This document shows positions 10,471 through 19,480 of a stretch of DNA of 54,393 nt, piece after piece. The notes under the pieces were generated by a model, which did no database searches, was not told the origin of the DNA, and was given only the letters and a program-made list of their open reading frames with translations. Source of the stretch: an uncultured Oleispira sp. (GTDB lineage: Bacteria > Pseudomonadota > Gammaproteobacteria > Pseudomonadales > Oceanobacteraceae); NCBI GenBank assembly GCA_913019965.1, contig CAJVZR010000023.1, forward strand, positions 1 to 54,393, written 5' to 3'. The position numbers and the translations under genes were made by a program. Within the stretch, counting starts at the first letter, position 1. Each line of letters starts with the position of its first letter.

Positions 10471-11586
10471 TCACCCTTGAGCGATATACTTAAGTGAACC
10501 AACTATCTTCGCCAAACGCCCTTCGACATCATTGACCTGATCATAACAGGCGCGCAATTTATTCACATGACCCTTCACTAGCTCAATAATCAACAACTCT
10601 TGCTGCTCATCTAAATTCAAAACCAGCAACTCCTCGGTTAATTCCAACATCATATCTGCAGCTTCTTGGTTGGCATGCTGAATATTATCACTATGGTTCT
10701 TCTGCAATTGCGATAAGGCTAACTCGGCTTTATGCGCTAATAGCAATAACTCTTGCTGCTGATGAAACTTCACCTCAACTTGTAAAGACTTCAATCGCGC
10801 TTCTACACCACTCATTAAGACACAAAGATGATCTTTAAAGCGACCATAAGCGGATTCTTGCTGCGGCATATTTTTTATTAATAATGAGCAGTTAGAAAAA
10901 TTAAATATGCTACGTTGAGCAAAATCAATTATACGACCGCCATGACGACTTTGTCGTAATAACTCCGCTTCTAAAGGCGCAATTTTTGCCGCATGGCCTA
11001 GCATCGAAACTTCATTTTCTTGCCAAAATGCCGTAATGGCATTCAAGCCAAAAGACTTCAAACACGCCACTAGACTTTGAGCTAACTCAGCATGATTTGA
11101 ACAGTTAAATGCCTGCTCCATAAATAACGCTAACTGCCCCTGCTCCGAAGAATGAGTCATTGCCTCAAAAGCCGCTTGGCGTGCCACATCAACCTGATCA
11201 CTTAAACTTTTACGATAAGCACCATGCTCTAGTGCCCGCTCTACTTTAGCCTGCAGTTCAGTAATATCATACGGCTTGCAAATATAATCATCAGCCCCTG
11301 CGGCATAGCCTTTCAAACGGGCCTCTAGACTATCGTGAGCAGAAATAAATAAAATCGGCGTATTGGCCGTCTCAGGTCGTTCGCGTAATGCTTCACAAAC
11401 ATCATAACCACTCATACCTGGCATCTGTACATCTAGCAAGATACAAGGGGTTTCGCGACCAGCTGTGGCTAGCATTTTTTGTTGATCAATAAAGGTTTCA
11501 ATGGGGTGCTGAGCCAAAGTCTTTTGCACAAGATCTAAATTCCATTGCTCATCATCCAGTACGAGTATCCTTTCTTCATTGACCAT
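10471..11586 (-). CDS. Response regulator with REC domain and unknown C-terminal module
   Basis: The N-terminal receiver domain (about 1-125) has the acidic pocket DD at 11-12, phospho-acceptor D52 (LLDVQMPGMSG), and the conserved KP (CKPYD, about 105). The remaining 245 residues have no DNA-binding or GGDEF/HD-GYP signature; they contain a possible GAF-like segment (about 150-250) and a heptad-rich helical region (about 260-330). It is therefore probably a protein-interaction output. No histidine kinase is adjacent. The flanking gene on the other side of the start encodes a small YdcH-like protein, divergently transcribed. Confidence 0.85.
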   Translation of the reverse strand: MVNEERILVLDDEQWNLDLVQKTLAQHPIETFIDQQKMLATAGRETPCILLDVQMPGMSGYDVCEALRERPETANTPILFISAHDSLEARLKGYAAGADDYICKPYDITELQAKVERALEHGAYRKSLSDQVDVARQAAFEAMTHSSEQGQLALFMEQAFNCSNHAELAQSLVACLKSFGLNAITAFWQENEVSMLGHAAKIAPLEAELLRQSRHGGRIIDFAQRSIFNFSNCSLLIKNMPQQESAYGRFKDHLCVLMSGVEARLKSLQVEVKFHQQQELLLLAHKAELALSQLQKNHSDNIQHANQEAADMMLELTEELLVLNLDEQQELLIIELVKGHVNKLRACYDQVNDVEGRLAKIVGSLKYIAQG

Positions 11587-11750
11587 ACTAATCCCTCAGT
11601 TTCCTTTTGATTTATATCAAGCTTAGCAAAACCATATGAAAAACAAGGTTTATTTACTGATTTAAATCAAAGTACTTTTCTGTCCATTACCTAAGCTCTA
11701 ATCAAATAAAGAATCCAAAAAACAAACAGTACGATAACAAGGACTAAAAC

Positions 11751-11996
11751 ATGAGCATTGAAAACCACAGCCTCCATAACGAATTCCCTCAGCATAATGA
11801 TCGCATTCGAGAATTAAAAATGAACGATCGTCACTTCGTGCGTTTATTTGATGAATACCATGACCTTGACCGTGAAATCCGTAAAATTGAAGAAGGGGCC
11901 GAAGCCGCATCCGATGCACGCATTGAAGGTTTAAAAATGCGCCGCGTACATTTAAAAGATGACCTGCTAGGCATGCTAGAAACATCTGAGGCATAA
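11751..11996 (+). CDS. YdcH/DUF465 family small protein
   Basis: The 81-residue acidic/basic helical protein matches the DUF465 (YdcH) pattern: DRHFVRLFDEYHDLDREIRKIEEG, then a K-x-x-R-(V/L)-H-L-K-D-D segment (MRRVHLKDDL) near the C-terminus. The family's function is unknown; members are small helical hairpins. It is divergent from the response-regulator gene and followed by a hairpin shared with the convergent binding-protein gene. Confidence 0.85.
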   Translation: MSIENHSLHNEFPQHNDRIRELKMNDRHFVRLFDEYHDLDREIRKIEEGAEAASDARIEGLKMRRVHLKDDLLGMLETSEA

Positions 11997-12013
11997 AAAT
12001 CAGACCACTTCTA

Positions 12014-12038
12014 AGAAGCTAGCCAAAGGCTAGTTTCT
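12014..12038. terminator. Hairpin between convergent ydcH-like and binding-protein genes
   Basis: AGAAGCTAGCC / GGCTAGTTTCT with an AAA loop and one mismatch. T tracts are weak on both sides, so it is a tentative bidirectional terminator. Confidence 0.45.
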
Positions 12039-12041
12039 GAC

Positions 12042-12779
12042 TCACATTTTCGCTAAGATCGCTTGATAACTACCGTCGTCTTTCATCGAGCGTAAGGCCG
12101 CTTCATATCGTGCAGCAAGATCAATATAGCCTTCGGCAAAAAAGGTGAACTCTTTCGACAAATGAACAGCAGGCTCTAAGCGAACAATACCAGACAACTC
12201 AAGCTCGGTTTCGGCTAAAAACTTATCGGCTAAAATTGAATTACTAACAAAAACATCCGCGCGCCCAGACTTCAAAAACTGAAAAGCCGAAGACATCGAA
12301 TCCACTTTCGATATCCGGTGCTCTTTCATATAAATATTAATAATCCAAGAACCCCGAACAGTCACTGCATGATAGGGCTTTAAACTCGCCCACCCCTTAA
12401 CAGCAAAATCATGATCAATCGAATAGACATATCGGCTAAGTTCAATAACCGGCTCTGAAACCTTAATAGCAAAAGGCACCTTTTTGGCATACTCGCTAAT
12501 TCGTGCGAGCTCTGCATGTATTTGATGATTTTTTAACAACAACGCCGAGCGCTTTCCTGGTATAGAAATTAACTTAATTTGCTCACCTATCCGACTAGAA
12601 ATCACTTTCAGCATTTCTTCCGCTAGAGCAAAAACTTCATGATCTTCAGACAACGAGGTCGAAAAAACAATCTCTTCTTTTGCGTTAGAAACAGAACTAA
12701 ACAGTATTAATGCTAGCCATATAAGCATAGAGTGAATGGTCGAGATACAAACAGTCTTCATACTTTTAAAAGTGCTCAA
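12042..12779 (-). CDS. Orphan periplasmic solute-binding protein (SBP_bac_3-like)
   Basis: The 245 residues start with a signal sequence (cleavage probably after SNA, near residue 33), followed by a fold resembling family-3 extracellular binding proteins (TSLSEDHEVFALAEEMLKVI; SAFQFLKSGRADVFVSN; final AALRSMKDDGSYQAIL). No ABC permease or ATPase is adjacent. Such orphan proteins are common in marine gammaproteobacteria and may be sensory. An alternative start, MKTVCIS at 12761, is equally plausible. Ligand unknown. Confidence 0.75.
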   Translation of the reverse strand: MSTFKSMKTVCISTIHSMLIWLALILFSSVSNAKEEIVFSTSLSEDHEVFALAEEMLKVISSRIGEQIKLISIPGKRSALLLKNHQIHAELARISEYAKKVPFAIKVSEPVIELSRYVYSIDHDFAVKGWASLKPYHAVTVRGSWIINIYMKEHRISKVDSMSSAFQFLKSGRADVFVSNSILADKFLAETELELSGIVRLEPAVHLSKEFTFFAEGYIDLAARYEAALRSMKDDGSYQAILAKM

Positions 12780-12871
12780 TCAGGGTGGAAATTGCTTTTA
12801 AAAAGCAAGTTCAAATAAGTATAGTCAACACTCTAGTGATAGCATTTATTATTGGATGCAAATACGCCTCA

Positions 12872-13777
12872 TTAAAGACAGTATCCTTCAAAAATGTCTT
12901 TTTTGTTTTCAAGCGCTTGCTTTAGAAATTGACGACATTTCTGGACTCGCACCGTTTTACGCAAATCAACATGACTCAATACCCACACCGACCAACTGGA
13001 ACGCTGCAATGATATATCCAGTCGCTGAACACCCTCATCAACAGTGCTTTTAGCCAGGCTATCTGGCATATAACAAGGCATACGAGCAATGCCAAAACCT
13101 GCCTTCACTGCCGCGTACATACTGCTTAAATCATCAACTCGCAAAGCGATATAAGCCTCGGCATCACTCCCTGCCATAGACAACTCTGCCATTACCTTAG
13201 TCGCCCAATCTGGAATCTCAGTTTCATTTGCCCAAACCACTAAGCCCACAGGCTTATCTGGCCTCCAGTTTTTAGGCGCATAAATAGCGTGCTGTAAGCC
13301 AACAGCCGGCTGCCCAATCAAATACTCGGGTGGATTAGCCGTCAGCCTCACCGCAATATCTGCCTCTAAACTGGCCAAGTTCCGCAGCCCTTTAGTCACC
13401 ATTAAATTAAGCTCAATACTGGGATGTAAACGGCAAAATTCAGCAAGGTCATCGGCTAGACAATGCTCAAAAATATCATGGGGCATGGTTAGATTAATCG
13501 GTCCTGCGAGTTCAGTATTTTGGCCCAATAGGGTTCTCGAAATCTGCAAACTCTGTCGTTCTATATCTTGCGCTTGCTCATAGACCGCATACGCCGCTTC
13601 AGTCATTTCAAAGCCTTCACGCTGGCGCTTAAATAATTGCACCCCGTGCTTTTCTTCCAAACTAGAAATCCGCCGCGTCACCGTCGAGTGATTCACCCCC
13701 AATACCTTAGCGGCACCAGAAGCACTGCCTTCACGGCACAAGATTAGAAAGAAGCGGATATCATCCCAATTATTCAT
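12872..13777 (-). CDS. LysR-family transcriptional regulator beside ene-reductase
   Basis: N-terminal winged helix-turn-helix of LysR type (WDDIRFFLILCREGSASGAAKVLGVNHSTVTRRISSLEEKHGVQLFKR, residues about 3-50 in pieces) followed by an effector-binding domain. The start MNNWDDIRFF at 13777 fits relatives best; an ATG at 13792 would add five residues. The gene is divergent from the old-yellow-enzyme gene with about 125 bases between, the classic LysR arrangement, so it probably controls that gene. Effector not predictable. Confidence 0.88.
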   Translation of the reverse strand: MNNWDDIRFFLILCREGSASGAAKVLGVNHSTVTRRISSLEEKHGVQLFKRQREGFEMTEAAYAVYEQAQDIERQSLQISRTLLGQNTELAGPINLTMPHDIFEHCLADDLAEFCRLHPSIELNLMVTKGLRNLASLEADIAVRLTANPPEYLIGQPAVGLQHAIYAPKNWRPDKPVGLVVWANETEIPDWATKVMAELSMAGSDAEAYIALRVDDLSSMYAAVKAGFGIARMPCYMPDSLAKSTVDEGVQRLDISLQRSSWSVWVLSHVDLRKTVRVQKCRQFLKQALENKKDIFEGYCL

Positions 13778-13902
13778 AGTGTATTTTTGCACAGCTGATT
13801 TGCATTTATTGTGAATTTATCATCAAGCAATGTCTATCTAAAATAATCATCGAACTCAGGTAATCCATACAACCTAACTCAACAACCCAGAGATACACAG
13901 AT

Positions 13903-15000
13903 ATGACGACTTCACTATTCTCGCCAATTCAGCTTGGCGAATACTCATTAAATAACAGAGTCATTATGGCTCCCCTCACCCGCGGTCGTGCTGGCAAGCA
14001 CGGAATTCCCACCGAACTGATGGCGCAATATTATCAACAGCGCGCTAGCGCAGGCCTGATCATTGCCGAAGCTACGGCTATCAGCAAAGATGGACGTGGC
14101 TGGTTAAACTCTCCTGGTTTATATAACGATGAACAACAAGCAGGTTGGAAGTTGGTTGCCGAAGCCGTCCATCAAGCGAAGGGGCGTATTTTCGTCCAGC
14201 TTTGGCACATGGGCGCAGCCGTTCACCCTGATTTTATTGATGATGAAGCCCCTGTTTCCTCCTCGAATGTCACCCTTACAGGCCAGCTACCAACCCCTAA
14301 AGGGCGTGATAGAGCAATGGCCGAACCTAAGCCGTTAACGCAAGAAGGTATTCAGCAACAGGTGCAAAACTTTGTCCAAGCTTCTCGCCGCGCTATCGAC
14401 GCTGGCTTAGATGGGGTTGAGATACACGCAGCGAATGGTTTCTTAATCGACCAATTTACTCGCGATAGCACCAATAAACGCAGCGACAAATACGGTGGTA
14501 GCATTGAAAACCGCCTGCGCTTCATGATGGAAGTCATTCAAGCTGTCTGTGCTGAAATAGGCGCTGATAAAGTCGGTATTCGCCTATCTCCAACCAATAG
14601 CGTTTGGCAAGTCAGCGATAGCCAATATAAAGAAACCTTTAGCCAAGCCGTCACCCAACTAAATACCTTCAATCTAGCCTACCTACATTTGTTAGAGCCT
14701 AAACCTAATAGCGGACATGGCATGGAAACGATTGATTACATAACGCCACTATTACGTGAAAAATATACGGGGTTATTAATTGCTAACGGCGGCTATGATC
14801 AAGACAGCGCTCAACTGGCTTTGAATAATAAACTCGCCAATGCCATTTCTTTTGGTCTGCCTTTTATTGCCAATCCAGATTTAGTAGAACGTTTTCAACA
14901 AGCCCACGACCTATCAGCGCCAAATCCAGAACTATTTTATACAGCAGGGGCTGAAGGCTATGTCGATTATTCAGCGGCAGAAACCAAGGAAATAAGTTAG
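13903..15000 (+). CDS. Alkene reductase, old yellow enzyme family (NemA-like)
   Basis: FMN-dependent NAD(P)H oxidoreductase that reduces activated C=C bonds in enals, enones, maleimides or nitro-compounds. TIM-barrel signatures: VIMAPLTRGRA near the N-terminus, FVQLWHMG (W and H), DGVEIHAANGFLIDQF with RDSTNKRSDKYGGSIENR, and ANGGYD for the phosphate site. The 365 residues equal NemA-class length. In this copy the substrate-anion pair is H-A-A-N (HAANGF), the His/Asn type. Probably regulated by the divergent LysR gene. A good hairpin terminator follows. Confidence 0.93.
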   Translation: MTTSLFSPIQLGEYSLNNRVIMAPLTRGRAGKHGIPTELMAQYYQQRASAGLIIAEATAISKDGRGWLNSPGLYNDEQQAGWKLVAEAVHQAKGRIFVQLWHMGAAVHPDFIDDEAPVSSSNVTLTGQLPTPKGRDRAMAEPKPLTQEGIQQQVQNFVQASRRAIDAGLDGVEIHAANGFLIDQFTRDSTNKRSDKYGGSIENRLRFMMEVIQAVCAEIGADKVGIRLSPTNSVWQVSDSQYKETFSQAVTQLNTFNLAYLHLLEPKPNSGHGMETIDYITPLLREKYTGLLIANGGYDQDSAQLALNNKLANAISFGLPFIANPDLVERFQQAHDLSAPNPELFYTAGAEGYVDYSAAETKEIS

Positions 15001-15016
15001 TCAGTCAAACTGAACT

Positions 15017-15047
15017 AGGAGGTTTTAATGTTTGATTAAAGCCTCCT
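15017..15047. terminator. Terminator after the ene-reductase gene
   Basis: AGGAGGTTTTAAT pairs with ATTAAAGCCTCCT (one G-U type pair) around a GTTTG loop, followed by TTTAAAAAG. It sits between convergent genes and could serve both strands. Confidence 0.6.
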
Positions 15048-15049
15048 GT

Positions 15050-15985
15050 TTAAAAAGTTAAACTAGGTCTTAATACAAATGACGTGGTGCTTTTATCAAT
15101 TAATAAAGGCCCAGAATATTTCTCGGGGGTATCGCGAATAACACCAAATCCTAATGACAATACCCAGCCTCGATATTTTAAAGGAATTTTCTTATCAATA
15201 ATTAACTGCTGGCCAATAGTACTGCCCGTCCCCTGATCGACCCTATATTTAAATTCAATGCCTCCATTTTGCACCCAAGAATAAATATCCCCCCCTTCAT
15301 GCACACGTTCACGCTTAATCGCGACATAATATTCATCGGTAATATTAGGATTATCATGGTTTTTAAAGCCAGTACGAAACGACCAACTAAGCTGTATATC
15401 GTCTAAATAACGATCCCCTTTTACCTTCCACTCCAACTCAACCCAACGATCATCTATTATCTGATTATCCCGTATATGCAAATGCCCATAACTGGCTAAG
15501 TAGCCCATAAAGCCTTTGCTTTTTGTATTACTATCATCCGTCGCATCGTACTTCACCATATTGCCTAAAAATAACGATATGGCATAAGGCTCCTCAAAAC
15601 CCGCCGTCGCTATTTCAACCAAGTTTAAATCTTGAGTGACTTTCATGTCGTCATAAATCCCCGCCCCTTTTTCACTTTTAAGATAAATCCCTAACAAGGG
15701 TAACGGGTTAATACTGGCTTCGACTAAAAAGAACCGCGGTAGGTATGAACGAAGAAAAAGATCACGGTAAACTTGTGCTTCTGAACGCTTACCTAATTCA
15801 GGAATAGGGCTATCGTCCAGCATTTTGAAATAGGCGATATTAGTATAATAAGGGTCTAACTCATGCTCCCACTCACCACTGGATCCGTATGAATTGACAC
15901 ACTGTAGGCAGAGTAATGAAGCGAACAAATGGCTTATTACATGATTCAGATATTTAAATAGGGAATTATGATCATACATATCCAA
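15050..15985 (-). CDS. Probable outer-membrane beta-barrel protein, unknown function
   Basis: 311 residues with a hydrophobic N-terminus (about 18-30) that could be a signal peptide, then alternating polar/hydrophobic strands (WVELEWKVKG, IQLSWSFRTGF, GGIEFKYRVD, GWVLSLGFGVI) and a C-terminal phenylalanine (LRPSLTF), all typical of outer-membrane barrels. I do not recognise a family. The start is uncertain: the first residues MDMYDHNSLFKYLNH are not a classical signal n-region. Convergent with the ene-reductase gene; a 176-base spacer separates it from the next gene. Confidence 0.6.
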   Translation of the reverse strand: MDMYDHNSLFKYLNHVISHLFASLLCLQCVNSYGSSGEWEHELDPYYTNIAYFKMLDDSPIPELGKRSEAQVYRDLFLRSYLPRFFLVEASINPLPLLGIYLKSEKGAGIYDDMKVTQDLNLVEIATAGFEEPYAISLFLGNMVKYDATDDSNTKSKGFMGYLASYGHLHIRDNQIIDDRWVELEWKVKGDRYLDDIQLSWSFRTGFKNHDNPNITDEYYVAIKRERVHEGGDIYSWVQNGGIEFKYRVDQGTGSTIGQQLIIDKKIPLKYRGWVLSLGFGVIRDTPEKYSGPLLIDKSTTSFVLRPSLTF

Positions 15986-16161
15986 AGCCTTAGACCACTG
16001 GATTTATATTCAACTTAAAACGTAAAGCTCATAGGTTTCAAAGCACCTCCATCAGTATAGTCGTTAATTTTTACTGTCTAATAAACTTTGCTGACTTTGA
16101 AAATGAATTAATAACAAGAAGCTTCTGAACGACCACAACTAACGCCTCACGCCCACCTCCT

Positions 16162-16581
16162 TTAAAGCCTTATTAATATGGCTGCGATAAGAAAGCAAAC
16201 TGTCGAAACAGTTATGCCAACAAAAGGAATATTAAACCAATAACGCTTCGCCAGTATCATGTACGACAGCCCAAAAAACACAGGAAGAAAAGTAAACCAG
16301 ATTGAATTTACAATGACATCGAAATGATTTATCAGCAACGGAATATACATCGCTGAAAAGAGTATCAATCCTAGGCTATGGCTGGCATTGAATCCAATCC
16401 AGGCATCCCAAACTGTCGTTTCTTTAGTGAGAATTGGCGATGTAGCCATCATCGCCTTTGTCACATCAGAATCATTAGCAGCGAATTTATTAGTGAAGAA
16501 CGTATAGCTAAAATGCACCATACCTAAGATGCCCAAAATTGAAGCTCCGATATTAATCAAGACTTGCTCCATAACGTTCAC
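16162..16581 (-). CDS. Four-helix membrane protein of unknown function
   Basis: 139 residues with four predicted membrane helices (about 8-28, 60-85, 95-112, 117-137). The pattern, with conserved WDAWIGFNASHSLG, resembles a family of small membrane proteins annotated as LIC_13387-like; function unknown. Its ATG overlaps the stop of the upstream alpha/beta hydrolase by four bases, so the two are co-translated and share the TetR operator ahead of the hydrolase. Confidence 0.75.
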   Translation of the reverse strand: MNVMEQVLINIGASILGILGMVHFSYTFFTNKFAANDSDVTKAMMATSPILTKETTVWDAWIGFNASHSLGLILFSAMYIPLLINHFDVIVNSIWFTFLPVFFGLSYMILAKRYWFNIPFVGITVSTVCFLIAAILIRL

Positions 16582-17447
16582 CCGAATTTTTCAGCACTGA
16601 CAAAATCATTAATCGTTTTAATAACAACATCTGATTTGAGAATTTTTCGATGCCCAAGCCCTTGAGTTGTCAAAAATTGAGAGTTTTTAATAACCTTAGA
16701 TAAACGCTTCGATTCACCATAAGGCACTTCACGGTCGCCATCGTCATGAATCAATAGCGTTGGAACATCACACCGCTGTAATAATTGCGTGGCATCCATA
16801 TCACTCGCAGGAATCCCCACAAGACGACTAATAGCCGCAATAAAATTGTCCGTGGTTTTATTATTCAGACCAACAATTTGAGTAAAATGCCTTAATACAT
16901 TTTCAATGGAGGAAGGCCCAGAAATCAATACCATCTTATCGGTACTGACGCCCTTACCCACCGCCACAGAAGTTGCACCAGCTCCCATAGAATGTCCAAT
17001 AATGACATGAAAGTGACCTAATATTTTTTGCGCTAAAGCAATCGTTTGCGAGAACAAATAAGCATTAGAAGTATCTCCCTTAGAATGTCCATGCCCAGGC
17101 ATATCAATGGCCACGACAGAGTAACCTTTGGCCACGAGCCCCTCTATCAGACCAAACAGTTGAGTCCCTCGACTCTCCCAGCCATGCACCAACAGAATTT
17201 GTTTACTCTCTACTTTCTTGCCTTCATCCCCTTCCACAACTTGATGATGAGCCCCCCAACGAATAGCACTAATATCTGGGGTTAACTGAAAGCGCTGTCC
17301 CTGTTTCTCAGCCCTATGTTCCCAGTCCTTAATCTCGAAACGCTTAGGGGTTAAAAAATTCTGCGCTAAGTTTTCAGCGGTTCGTGCTGAAAACATTAGA
17401 CTGCTCAACTGGTGCTTAAGGCGAAAAGCCATCAGTGCATAGTTCAT
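16578..17447 (-). CDS. Alpha/beta hydrolase
   Basis: 289 residues with the alpha/beta-hydrolase signatures: HGWESRG oxyanion region (about 88-94), nucleophile elbow GHSMGAG (Ser about 152), acid candidate in LIHDDGDREVPY, and the catalytic His in GLGHRKIL near the end. Substrate unknown; lipid or ester hydrolysis is likely. First gene of a two-gene unit with the membrane protein. A perfect TetR-type palindrome lies 35 bases upstream of its start and recurs in front of the tetR gene upstream, so it is very probably repressed by that regulator. Confidence 0.85.
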   Translation of the reverse strand: MNYALMAFRLKHQLSSLMFSARTAENLAQNFLTPKRFEIKDWEHRAEKQGQRFQLTPDISAIRWGAHHQVVEGDEGKKVESKQILLVHGWESRGTQLFGLIEGLVAKGYSVVAIDMPGHGHSKGDTSNAYLFSQTIALAQKILGHFHVIIGHSMGAGATSVAVGKGVSTDKMVLISGPSSIENVLRHFTQIVGLNNKTTDNFIAAISRLVGIPASDMDATQLLQRCDVPTLLIHDDGDREVPYGESKRLSKVIKNSQFLTTQGLGHRKILKSDVVIKTINDFVSAEKFG

Positions 17448-17481
17448 AATTATTTCCTCAATTTTTTCTCTGTTTATATCA

Positions 17482-17503
17482 ACCTACCTGACGAGAGGTA
17501 GGT
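17482..17503. promoter_or_regulatory. TetR operator before the hydrolase gene
   Basis: Perfect palindrome: ACCTACCT, six-base spacer GACGAG, AGGTAGGT. The same motif, slightly degenerate, precedes the neighbouring tetR gene (18147-18168). It lies 35 bases upstream of the hydrolase start. Confidence 0.8.
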
Positions 17504-17550
17504 ATGTAAGGTAAAATTTTTAACCCGTTAAGGCGAGATTTAGCACTGGC

Positions 17551-18144
17551 TTAAGAGTGCGTTAAATACTGAGTCGCAACTTTAATCGCGGCTTCAAAGG
17601 GTGCACTATTGCCCGCAACGCGGCTGGTCAATAAGCCACCTTGAATACACGCCACCAGCCACTGGGTTAAATCTTCATCGCTCTGGCCATGACTCTTAAA
17701 CTCACCACTAGCAATGCCCGCAGATAAGACCTGCTGCAAACACTGCGTTTGCTCATGAATCAAACGTTGAACCTGAGCTTGAACAGAGTCCGTCAACTTA
17801 CCCCACTCTCCCGCAAATGAACCACCAGGGCACATCTTTTCGCTCGGAATAATGTGAAAACGATAAATATTAAAATAATACTCTAAACGCTGAGTTGGAG
17901 ACTTACCTTCCCCACGAGTGAAGCTGTCTTTCATCTCTGCAGCGGCACGCTCTAACAAAGCAATTGATAAATCATCTTTGCTTTCAAAGTGATAATACAT
18001 ACTGCCTTTTTTGATGCCAGTGCGCTTCGCTAGCTCTTGAAAACTAACCCCACTAATGGACTGGCGCTGCACCATATCTTGGGCCGCGTCTAAAATGGCA
18101 GTACGTGTATCTTTAGCAATGGGAGTATTTTTAATCGTTGTCAT
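17551..18144 (-). CDS. TetR/AcrR-family repressor
   Basis: The N-terminal 50 residues form the TetR helix-turn-helix (ILDAAQDMVQRQSISGVSFQELAKRTGIKKGSMYYHF in pieces); the C-terminal ligand domain resembles TetR_C with a single Cys near CPGGSFAGEWG. 197 residues is the family norm. Palindromic sites before this gene and before the hydrolase gene downstream share ACCTACCT/AGGTAG arms, indicating autoregulation and control of the hydrolase-membrane protein operon. Ligand unknown. Confidence 0.9.
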   Translation of the reverse strand: MTTIKNTPIAKDTRTAILDAAQDMVQRQSISGVSFQELAKRTGIKKGSMYYHFESKDDLSIALLERAAAEMKDSFTRGEGKSPTQRLEYYFNIYRFHIIPSEKMCPGGSFAGEWGKLTDSVQAQVQRLIHEQTQCLQQVLSAGIASGEFKSHGQSDEDLTQWLVACIQGGLLTSRVAGNSAPFEAAIKVATQYLTHS

Positions 18145-18146
18145 AA

Positions 18147-18168
18147 ACCTACCTTACGTCAGGTAGCA
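18147..18168. promoter_or_regulatory. TetR operator before tetR
   Basis: ACCTACCT, six-base spacer TACGTC, AGGTAGCA: same left arm and spacing as the 17482 site, with two mismatches in the right arm. It begins three bases upstream of the tetR start codon, a good place for autorepression. Confidence 0.75.
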
Positions 18169-18212
18169 TTTAAGTGTCAACGAGCAAATGCAATTGGCTT
18201 ATAAATAGTTAG

Positions 18213-19379
18213 TTAAGCACTAGAATTGGCGGCACTAAGTGTTGCATTACAGACTTGATTACGGCCTTGCTCTTTAGCCTGATAAAGAGCCGTATCGGCT
18301 GCTGCCAAGAGGCTCACCGCATCACATTTAACATCCGTTGCTTTGCACTGACTCACGCCAATACTAATGGTTAACGGCACAGGTACATTTTTGACAAGAA
18401 TTTGAATACCTTCAACAGCCGTGCGCATGCGCTCAGCAATTCGTAAGCAATCATCTTCATCCGTATTCGCTATAATAATTGCAAACTCTTCCCCCCCGTA
18501 ACGAGCTACCGTATCACTAATGCGTTGCACTGAGTTTTTTAAGCAGTTGGCGACAGCAATTAAGCATTGATCACCCGTAATATGACCATAGTCATCATTC
18601 ACTTTTTTAAAATTATCAATATCAAGAATTAATAAAGCAATACGTCCTTCTGTGCGCCGAGCCCGCTGTAGCTCTTCTTCCAATTGTAAATCAAAATAGC
18701 GGCGATTTTTTACCCCGGTTAACCCATCAGTATTACTCACTTCTAACAGCTGAATATTACTCACTCGTGCCGACATATATTCTTTTGATGAATTCACAGT
18801 CACCCATAACAAACCAAAAATATAAATAATTACCGTCGTAACTTTCTCAGAAATCATTCCCTCAGTAATAAAGAGCTCGACAATCAAAATAGGCACTAGC
18901 ATGCAAAGAACATAAACATAGGTATAAAACCGCGAAGCAGAAAAAGACACGGCCCCTCCAGCACTTAAGCCGACGGTCGCAAAAAGAATAAGATCTTGAA
19001 AAGTAGATAAAGGCGTTTCAAGATAAGAACAGGCCGCCATAATGCCCCAAGCAAGACAACCAATCGATAAGCCTAAGGTAATATAAAAACGGCAGACTTT
19101 AGTATGCGTAATATGTTTACTAGCGACATAGATAAAGTATGTCCGTAGCCCAATAGAGACGAGAAAAACAATACTGATATTGACTAACCATTGAGTCGTA
19201 ATAGCATCATCACTTCGACTACTAATAAGCCAAGCAACACAGCCCCATAACAGCAATACCAGTATCGACCCCGGCCGTGAACGTGCAATTAAGTCTTCAC
19301 TAATCTGCATTTCGCAGTGATCTTTTTGCGCATCACTCAGATCATCAAAAGAAGCCATATTGAACTGTTTATTCTTCAA
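18213..19379 (-). CDS. Membrane diguanylate cyclase (GGDEF)
   Basis: Makes cyclic di-GMP from two GTP, favouring surface attachment. The N-terminal half (about 30-200) holds six likely membrane helices; the C-terminal GGDEF domain has DIDNFKKVNDDYGH, the active-site loop ARYGGEEF (GGEEF variant), and an RxxD product-inhibition site (RISD) exactly five residues before GGEEF. The catalytic motif is intact, so the enzyme should be active and feedback-controlled. No adjacent partner gene. Confidence 0.93.
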   Translation of the reverse strand: MKNKQFNMASFDDLSDAQKDHCEMQISEDLIARSRPGSILVLLLWGCVAWLISSRSDDAITTQWLVNISIVFLVSIGLRTYFIYVASKHITHTKVCRFYITLGLSIGCLAWGIMAACSYLETPLSTFQDLILFATVGLSAGGAVSFSASRFYTYVYVLCMLVPILIVELFITEGMISEKVTTVIIYIFGLLWVTVNSSKEYMSARVSNIQLLEVSNTDGLTGVKNRRYFDLQLEEELQRARRTEGRIALLILDIDNFKKVNDDYGHITGDQCLIAVANCLKNSVQRISDTVARYGGEEFAIIIANTDEDDCLRIAERMRTAVEGIQILVKNVPVPLTISIGVSQCKATDVKCDAVSLLAAADTALYQAKEQGRNQVCNATLSAANSSA

Positions 19380-19480
19380 GACTAATCATATCCTAACGCT
19401 TATATCTAAAGGCTATAACACATTACTCACACAAGCCCCATAGGTAGATAAAGTGTAGTCGATTTAGTCATACTGAAATG

